Shown in pieces: positions 57,601 to 64,000 of a stretch of 64,000 nt of DNA. A program made the translations under genes and the position numbers. Source of the stretch: Bilabrum cf. latius (Eukaryota > Bigyra: Bicosoecida > Bigyra > Bicosoecida); the NCBI GenBank assembly GCA_965178125.1, contig OZ237751.1, positions 248,001 to 312,000 on the forward strand, read 5' to 3'. The notes under the pieces are model-generated. The model searched no databases. It was not told where the DNA came from and saw nothing but the letters and a program-made list of their open reading frames with translations. Within the stretch, counting starts at the first letter, position 1, and each line of letters begins with the position of its first letter.

Positions 57601-57883
57601 AAGTATTCGATTAAACTTTGCAAATAGTTTGCTTGCTGCAAGCAAGTACGGCGAGGCTCTCGAGTGCCTAGAGCACTGCATCCGGGTGCTGCCTCGAGAG
57701 GATCCTTGTCGGGTGGAGGCCTCAATCTACGCCTCCCGGTGCCATGAAGGACTCGGTGACCGCGAGAAGGCGCTCGCAGTCATGCTAGAGGCTCAATTTG
57801 CTGCGCAACAGGTGCTCGGATCAGCACATCCACACACGCTGTCCGCTGCTCATGAATGCGAGCGACTCATGGGGGGATCGTAA
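51698..57883 (+). CDS. CLU-like protein B with kinesin-light-chain-type TPRs
   Basis: A single frame of 2,061 codons with 19 UAGs and no UAA or UGA until UAA at 57881–57883. An N-terminal helical region comes first. The CLU-like blocks shared with protein A follow: 'GLFLKTPEDRFGMYGSEVMA', 'LPVGSSTLRYGSNDSGKTIH', 'LPFDVEVHQLPSGRRIVLDS', 'PAWYWGNLPEITCLFPPEAA', 'KKYGLCLRHFGMLVEAVEK', 'LLGQRGAEYRPLALQCLMRA'. From about residue 1425 there are kinesin-light-chain/CLU-type TPRs ('LGPDHPKHLDIQQNYASILI', 'NSLLAASKYGEALECLEHCI'). UAGs lie inside repeats, for example 'DPNTLAVK-UAG-NLAAALV-UAG-VGR', which matches the consensus HPxTLxxxNNLAxLLxxxG. CLU proteins organise mitochondria and bind mRNAs of mitochondrial proteins; that role is inferred here. 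Four UAGs at 56933–57515 would otherwise destroy the TPR array. Confidence 0.75.
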
Positions 57884-58145
57884 ATTCAATACTGCGCTGT
57901 CGACATGCGCAGCATCTCAGGCCTGCGAGCTGTCCGGAATGAAGAGGATGCGAATGATTTAATTCAACGCCATTGATTGATGGTGTTAGGAGAATTTGTT
58001 AGCCTTTGCAACGACGAAGCTGCCATACTTTTGCAATCCGTAAAGTCTCAGACAAAATGTCCTCATTGGCCCGAATCCACTCGACATTAATACTCTTTTC
58101 GGCCTGCGCGCCGCATTTTCCCATACTCAGTATCGGACGCAGGCC

Positions 58146-61052
58146 TCACGCCAGCTCGACGGCACTTGGCTTACGCAGCGAACACTCTGACGAGAAATGA
58201 ATAGCCAAGACCTGAGCTTGCCACGCGTCCAAGCGCACCCACATCCCTGGTGGCAGGTGACCTGCACAACCTCCCGCCACGTCGATGAAATCCCGCCAGA
58301 TCGAGTTGACTGGACGCACATACATGTTCTTTCCCTTATCAACGATCGTGGATACTCCAGCTCCGTGAAGCTGCTCGACCACAGGGACTACTGTGTCCTC
58401 AAATCGAATGCTGGCGCTGTCGCCAGAAGCAGCCGCGAGGCACTGATTGAATCCGAGCCCAGGGGGGGCCAACTGATCTGGTCCAGGCTCTCGGCTTGCA
58501 ACAGCATCACAAGCAGCTGTAGGCCAGCTTCCATCCTCAGCTGGCAGCCTCGTGGCATCGGTATGCACCTGCGTGGCAGAGCCAGGGCTACCATCAGTGC
58601 CAGCGCTCCCGATCGGTAGATCCACTATGCTCGCATTGGACGCGCTCGCGCCATCCTGTACAGGCTTAGACCGCTCGTACAGAGCTTCCCGCCAATCCAA
58701 GAAAAACTCCGCGGGGCGGCTGGATAAGTTCACCAGCACAAGGGTGGCTTGTACTGCCGAGTAGTCAGCTCGAGCTCCACCTGGCTTCTCGCTAGGCTCC
58801 ATCAGGGGGCTATCGCTCATGTAAGACCACGCAAGCATGGCCATTACGCGATCAGGGGCATTCATTGCATCACGTGACTCACCGCCGGAACGGACAGGCA
58901 GGTAGGTACGGTACCCACCGACTATTTCAGGACGCCGAGCAGCTGCGAGCAGCTAAGCATACACGCGCCGCGTAGGCTGGTGCACCGGCTCTGGATGCCG
59001 CGCTCCATCTGCATGCATACTGTGCTTGATGAAACGGCCGCTCATCTGCCCATCATGCACAAAACGAGCGCCACTGCATCCTATGAGCGCAGCTACAGCG
59101 CAGGCGAAGTGCGGAGTGAAATGGCTCGGTATCGTGACACCCGTCGAGGCATCTATTGATTTAGCGAGCGGGCCGAACATGGCTGCAGCGCGTTGCTCAT
59201 CGTGATTCTCCAGAAACCTCACGCAGCGCAGAGAATATCTAGCATCTGCGCCGCTAATGTGTCCCAGCACGCTTTGGCTTGCCATCCCTGTAGCCTCTCC
59301 AGGTGCCGCCCGCACGGCGGTCAGTAGCCGGTCATAGAGCTTCTTATCATACGTCCAGTCAAAACCACAGCGCTGCAGCAGATACTCGGTGTCAGAATAT
59401 GCTTCTGCCATGAAGAAGAAAGCCTCGTCGCGAGGTTGAGGCCGAGGCTTGTCGTCAACAACCTCTTCTGCAACGCCAGCTGGTGCCAGCGAGGGCGCAC
59501 TGCCAGTGCCGGCACGACGAGCGCAATCACCAAACTCAGCACAATCATCGGTGCATCTTGCCCCACTTGCAGGTATTGCAGAGGCTGCCTAGCGAGCAGC
59601 CCGAACGGCAGTTATGGCTACAGGCCAATACTCGGCAAGAACGTCTGCAGAATCGGCTGCGTGGCCAGCACCGCCTGGATATGAGACAACCGTGCGTGCT
59701 TCGTGCAGGGAGAACGGGATGGAATCAGCAGCATATGACCACCAAGGTGCCGCGGCAGACTTGCTCGTTCCGGTGGATACTGGTGCTGTGTTTGGTCCCA
59801 CCGAAGGTACTGCTGGTTCGACGTCGCGGCCATCTGTGCGCCGATCCTCCTCACTTCCCTTAGAGCCAAGCTATGGGCCATGGCCCACCGATGAGGCCGC
59901 TGCGATACTATCACGCGCAATACTTGACATTTCTTGTTGCCATTGCAGCACCAAGTCAGCTTCGTTGATAGGCTCGTCAGACCCGGAGGACGTTTCTCCA
60001 TCGGAGCTACTGGCCGCTGCAGGGGCAAGAACTCGTTTGCGCGACTGTACCAGTTTCCGCATGCTAGCAAGGGCTGCTTCTCTCTGCCCTTCCTTCCAAT
60101 CCTAGTTGCCGAGTATCTTGCCGCTAAGGCACGCCAGTCGCTGCCCATCCGGCTGATGAGCAGACCACGCGGCATGAAACCTCTCGTTGAGCTGAAGCAT
60201 CGCCATGTCGCAACGGACGCCATCTGCGAGGCCGCGCCCGTCGGGCCCGTAGCAAGCAATTTTAAGCAGCACGCGCAGCATCCTTCGACGCAGGTCTGTG
60301 CTAAAGTAGTTGAGCTGCAGCGTGTCGTGCCAGGCCGACCGGCCGCCCTCGCCACCGTGTGCGATGCAAGCAATTGGGACCCTCCGGGTCGCTGGTGACG
60401 AGTCGCTGCCATCCAATGTCGAGTTTTGTTTGCGCATATGCATACTTGGTTCCTCGTGCATGCCAACAAACGGCGGCATTGCCTGCAGCAGCGAGCCCGG
60501 GGATGGCACTGCTGGCGCAGCCGAGCTACTGTGGGCCTCTGTGCTGCGCGGCGCAACTTTCGTCGGATCAAACCACGCCCCGGCACTTCTTTGTGTAGCT
60601 AATTTAGCCCCACCGCGATGGGTGCCTACTGGCGCACTTATTGCGCAGTGCCGCAGCTGGATCCCGAGTGGATGATCCGCAGCGAGGTGATTCGGTATGA
60701 AGTCTAAGATCAGGCGCAAGCCCACTGCATTACAGCGTGCATGAAATCTATGCATGGCAATATCACCCCCGAGGGACTCTGCGACGCTGTACTCGTAAAC
60801 AGCGAACGGGCTCGATGCAGGAGCTGCGTGGGCAACCTCGGTAGCGTCACGGACTGCTGCAGCGGAGTGAGCCAGTCCAAATTGCCCCGTCGTCCACACA
60901 CCAAGCAAGTATAACATTGTGAAGCCTGCTCCTGCAATGCTTGCCAAATACTCAGATGGTATGTCATCAAGAGTGCTGGGGTTGCCCGATGCAGCTTCAA
61001 GTCGGTGAAGCAAGCTAGATGCCCGGACCTGCAACACCATCGGACTGGACAT
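58146..61052 (-). CDS. Bacterial-type GH13 alpha-glucan-active enzyme
   Basis: A 968-residue intronless GH13 protein. Family regions in order: 'GLRLILDFIPNHLAADHP' (region I, residues ~111–128), 'ADGVRCDMAML' (nucleophile Asp282), 'FFMAEAYSDTEYLLQRCGFD' (acid Glu550), 'VRFLENHDEQRAA' (Asp618). The catalytic triad is intact. 'MAEAYSDTEYLLQRCGFDWTYDKKLYDRLL' type sequence and the N-terminal 'IAGAGFTMLYLLGVWTTG' are characteristic of a bacterial glycosidase subgroup, so acquisition by transfer is plausible. No transit or signal peptide is obvious. UAGs at residues 317, 394, 488 and 700 all keep the frame. The first three lie between catalytic Asp282 and Glu550, and the last is in 'VYA-UAG-LLAAARRP', where relatives have Arg. 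Stop UGA. Exact specificity (amylase, transferase or phosphorylase-like) is unresolved. A TATATA lies about 20 bp upstream of the ATG. Confidence 0.85.
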
Positions 61053-61522
61053 GGTAGAAAGGGCTAAGTATATACAACGAGACTGGCGCGTACCGGCTGT
61101 TCAGCCAGCGTATGCGATTTTAAGTTGGCGATTTTCACATTCATCATTCGAATTTGTGTAACCCACTGTCTTTCGAATCTATTTTCCGAGCACCAAGCAA
61201 CGTAAGTCAAGCGCGTGAAGTTTCACGTTTGGAGCGGTATCGTGAACGTCTCCGTATCAGCCCCTGTCACAGAAAGCGATCCTCCGCAACCCCACTAATC
61301 TTCCCGCCGATTCTCAGCCCTCTCGCCCGGCAGCAAAGACTCAACCCCGCTCGAGTCGCCGTGGTAGAACGCTACTACTAACCGTGTCCGCGTTCGACTA
61401 CGTGAACGTCACATCCAGCCCGCACGAGTTGATCGGAACGGTGACCACCCGCCTGTTAGGTGTGAGCCACGCGGCCCCTCTGACTGCCCGCGCGGCTGCA
61501 ATTCCAAGGCAGGATTAGGTAG
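61053..61522. other. Intergenic region, no gene accepted
   Basis: About 470 bases between the GH13 start and the 3' end of the minus-strand ankyrin gene. A plus-strand GTAAGT near 61201 and a TACTAAC near 61375 look intron-like, but no convincing exons flank them. Confidence 0.4.
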
Positions 61523-62256
61523 TCAGGATAGCACGCAACCGCCAGTGGCCGGTGTGGCACCACCATCAGATTCTGTCACGGGCGGTGGTGCGGCGCCCAC
61601 TGACAGAGCCTGTGCCTTGGTCAAGCTGTCCAAAAACTGCACGCACTCATCGTGCCCGCCAAGCCTGGCTGCCTCGAGGGGATCCACAGTCCACAGCTTG
61701 CCAGTCGCGTCACGCGCAACGCCCTTGATCCACAGACCACCAGCTAGCTTTCCGAGCCGCAGTCGAACGCGTGGAGACGTATCGATAGCCTATTGAGTAA
61801 AGAAATGCAACAGCGGAGGTAGGCATCCATGCTTACATCAGTAGTGACAGCGTTCACGTTTGCGCGGGCACGAATAAGCACCAGAGAGCACTGCAGATCG
61901 ACGCGTTCTGCAGCCATGTGCATTGGTGTGTAGCCTTCCTGCGGTATAAACCATGGTAGGTTGGAAAGGCCCAAATAATCTACGTCTCGCCCATCGTTCG
62001 CACCGCAACACCTTCAGCTCACGTTGTTACAGCAGCTGGGGTTCTCTCCGCCATCCAACTCAATACTTAGCTGATTGGCATCATTTTTCCGAATCAGATC
62101 AAACAGTACGGAATGTCTGTGGGTGCATGCGAGGATCAGCAAAGGTCTCGTCTGGAGCTACAAGCGGGCAAGAACAGCAAGCGGCGACTCTAATTCGCCG
62201 AAACATACCTGTCCATCATGCAACAGGTAGCATTGCGTGCCGAGCGATAGCCTTCA
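61523..62256 (-). CDS. Small ankyrin-repeat protein (5' exons unresolved)
   Basis: Three candidate exons join in phase 0. The upstream piece (62209–~62256) ends 'CYLLHDGQ'. The middle exon (61837–61938) encodes 'EGYTPMHMAAERVDLQCSLV' and 'LIRARANVNAVTTD', a clear ankyrin repeat. The last exon (61523–61789) encodes 'LWIKGVARDATGKLWTVDPL', 'EAARLGGHDECVQFLDSL' and a Pro/Gly tail to UGA. The introns are 61939–62208 (270 nt, GTATGT…CCGCAG) and 61790–61836 (47 nt, GTAAGC…AATAG). The start codon was not found; further 5' exons may overlap the TrpC start region on the other strand. Function unknown. Confidence 0.55.
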
Positions 62257-62343
62257 TGTTGAAAAAGGTGTTTGCAACGAAAGCCGAAGAGGGCGAGAAC
62301 CAATTCTGCGAAGACACCGATTTTATTGTAATAAAGGCAGACG

Positions 62344-64000
62344 ATGTCAGCTACGGCTCCTGCTTCGGGAGGAAGTGATATTCTTGATACTATATGCCAG
62401 CAGCGCGGGCTAGATGTAGCGAGTGCAAAGGAGAAAGTCCCAGTAGAGGAGTTGATCGCAAGGCGGGATAGCAAGTACAGTCCGGACAGCATCAGAACGA
62501 TCCTGGATGTTTGCAAGCAAGGAGCTCCTGGGGGGATGGTTGCAGCTGAGTTTAAGAGAGCGTCTCCTAGCAAGAGTGATATCGCGTTGGGCCTCGATGT
62601 TGCTGGTAAGAACAGTATCTCCAGGGCCGCATACGTCACGACCATTGGCGCGGTACCAATCTATGATCTGTCTTACAGTCTTTTTCGCAGAACAAACACT
62701 CAAGTACGCCAGGGGGGGTGCCACCGTTCTTAGCGTGCTAACTGAGCCCAAATGGTTCAAGGGATCGCTTGTAGACTTGGAGCTAGCAAGACAGTCCAGC
62801 GAGGCTGCGCTAGGCAAGTCTCGGCCGTGTATGCTTCGGAAAGACTTTATCATTGATACGTACCAAATCGCCGAGGCCGCTGCATTTGGTGCAGATTGCG
62901 TGCTGCTGATCGTCTCGTGGCTTCGCACTGCCGACAAGGTGAAACCACTGATCGAGTACTCGAGGTCGCTAGGAATCGAGCCTCTTGTTGAAGTTCACAC
63001 AGAGGATGAAGCAGATGTAGCCCTGGCTAGCGGTGCCAAGGTGATTGGAGTGAACAACCGCAACCTGAAGACGTTCAAGGTTGACCTCGGCACCACGGGC
63101 AGGATCGCAGCCCACCTCGCGAGGTCCCCCGGTTGCAACCTCGCGAGGAACAAGGGCGAGGACGGCATCCACGTCATCAGCCTGTCTGGGATCCGCAGCG
63201 CCGACGATTTCGGCGACGTTCTGGGAAGCGCCGAGGGCCAGCCAGTGAGGGGCATACTCGTGGGCGAGCACCTCATGCGGGCAAGTGATCCGACCGAGGA
63301 GGTCGCGGGGCTGCTACGGGGGGTGAGTGAGAAGCTTCGCGCCGCGTCGGTGTCGAGAGACGGTGGCGGTACTGACGCTGCAGCCGCGGAAGTGGCCGCG
63401 GCCGCGGCCGCGGCTAGAGAATCGGCCAGCTTGTGCAAGGTGTGCGGGGTGCGGAGGGAGGAGGACGCCATGGCGGTTGCAACCTCTGGATCGGATCTGC
63501 TGGGTCTGGTATTTGCGACCAAGTCGCCCCGCTGCGTGACCGTGGAACAGGCCGCCGCGATCGCATCCAAGGTGCGCGCCTATCGAGAGCAGGACCCGGC
63601 ACCCCTCTTGCGCACGGCCCGAGGGTGGGCCAGCCACGCCCTGCGGGGAGACGCTGCTGCCGTGGGTGTCCTGGCTGCAGATAGCCCCGGCGCGTCGTCT
63701 GGGGCCGCGGCCGGTGGGGCCAGTGCAGGTGCAGGTGCAGGTGCAGGCTCTTCGTCGGGCGGAGCCGCTGCCGCTGCCTCCCTCTCGTCCACTGATATGG
63801 CTGCCGCAGCCACAGCGATGCTGGCCTGGCAGCACGGCATCCAGCGGGCCAGTGCTCGGGCCAGGCCGCTCGTCGTGGGCGTGTTCGCGGGCCGGACCCC
63901 AGAGCAGATCGCCGCTGCGTGGGCGGGCAGCAGCATCGACGTCGTGCAGCTGCACGGGGGCGAGGGGCCGGATCAGATATCAGAAACCGCACGCTACATA
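62344..64000 (+). CDS. TrpC–TrpF fusion: indole-3-glycerol-phosphate synthase / phosphoribosylanthranilate isomerase (3' end outside window)
   Basis: Bifunctional tryptophan enzyme. The TrpC part shows 'AAEFKRASPSKSDIA', then after an 85-nt intron (62606–62690, GTAAGA…TCGCAG) 'EQTLKYARGGATVLSVLTEP', 'WFKGS', 'MLRKDFIIDTYQIAEAAAFG', 'SLGIEPLVEVHTEDEA' and 'KVIGVNNRNLKTF'. These include the catalytic Lys/Glu positions and phosphate-binding Gly-rich ends. A Gly/Ala-rich linker leads to TrpF: 'CKVCGVRREEDAMAV', 'LLGLVFATKSPRCV', then after an unusually long insert 'RPLVVGVFAGRTPEQI' and 'SSIDVVQLHGGEGPDQI'. The TrpF active-site Cys (KVCG) is present; the catalytic Asp region lies beyond the window. 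No UAG occurs. No targeting peptide is evident, suggesting a cytosolic pathway unless exons lie upstream. Confidence 0.9.

Noticed and set aside
61154-61500. Possible plus-strand gene with GTAAGT donor and TACTAAC branch point
   Set aside because: No convincing start codon or exon on either side, and the frame has no recognisable protein.
1-64000. UAG as leucine, pyrrolysine or programmed readthrough
   Set aside because: Aligned positions are hydrophilic (Gln, Glu, Lys, Arg, Asn), which disfavours leucine. Pyrrolysine is not expected in a eukaryote, and up to 19 sites per gene, including tandem pairs, exceeds plausible readthrough.

Overview
This window is nuclear DNA of a GC-rich, gene-dense, unicellular eukaryote. 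Genes carry short GT–AG introns, which I could place from protein continuity (mostly 85–135 nt). The families are typically eukaryotic: importin-alpha, MTFP1, Dispatched/Patched, long RNase Z, BRWD/PHIP, CHIP and SLC25. NME7 suggests a flagellate, MTFP1 and the SAM carrier show mitochondria, and TrpC–TrpF shows tryptophan synthesis. Nothing here proves a plastid, and I cannot name the lineage.

The main result is the genetic code. Read with the standard code, most genes look shattered into short ORFs, and every break is UAG. If UAG is read as sense, the fragments join into whole, homologous proteins: one 3,268-codon and one 2,061-codon frame contain no UAA or UGA but 19 UAGs each. I count about 88 in-frame UAGs in 14 of 19 genes. 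All 17 visible gene ends use UGA (11) or UAA (6), never UAG. Alignments to families, and between two paralogs in the window, place UAG at hydrophilic positions and best fit glutamine.

Layout. 1–7161 (minus): importin-alpha-like protein, MTFP1, Dispatched-like RND permease. 7493–15991 (plus): a secreted glycosidase-like protein and a very long RNase Z. 16111–16851 (minus): a small membrane protein. 17367–27173 (plus): a BRWD/PHIP-like WD40–bromodomain protein whose last codons are duplicated in a short tandem array. 27735–29510 (minus): a GT64-like glycosyltransferase, divergent from NME7 (29646–31383). 32492–39019 (plus): an FG-GAP surface protein made of four near-identical modules around a 27-unit, 36-bp repeat. 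40124–42061: a GDP-hexose phosphorylase (VTC2/GDPGP1 type). 42152–57883 (plus): two CLU-like paralogs flanking CHIP, a mitochondrial SAM carrier and an ankyrin protein. 58146–61052 (minus): a bacterial-type GH13 enzyme. 61523–~62256 (minus): an ankyrin gene. 62344–64000 (plus): TrpC–TrpF, cut by the window end.

There is no operon logic. The genes are independent housekeeping, signalling and surface functions. What links them is the shared code change, which any annotation must apply before calling genes.
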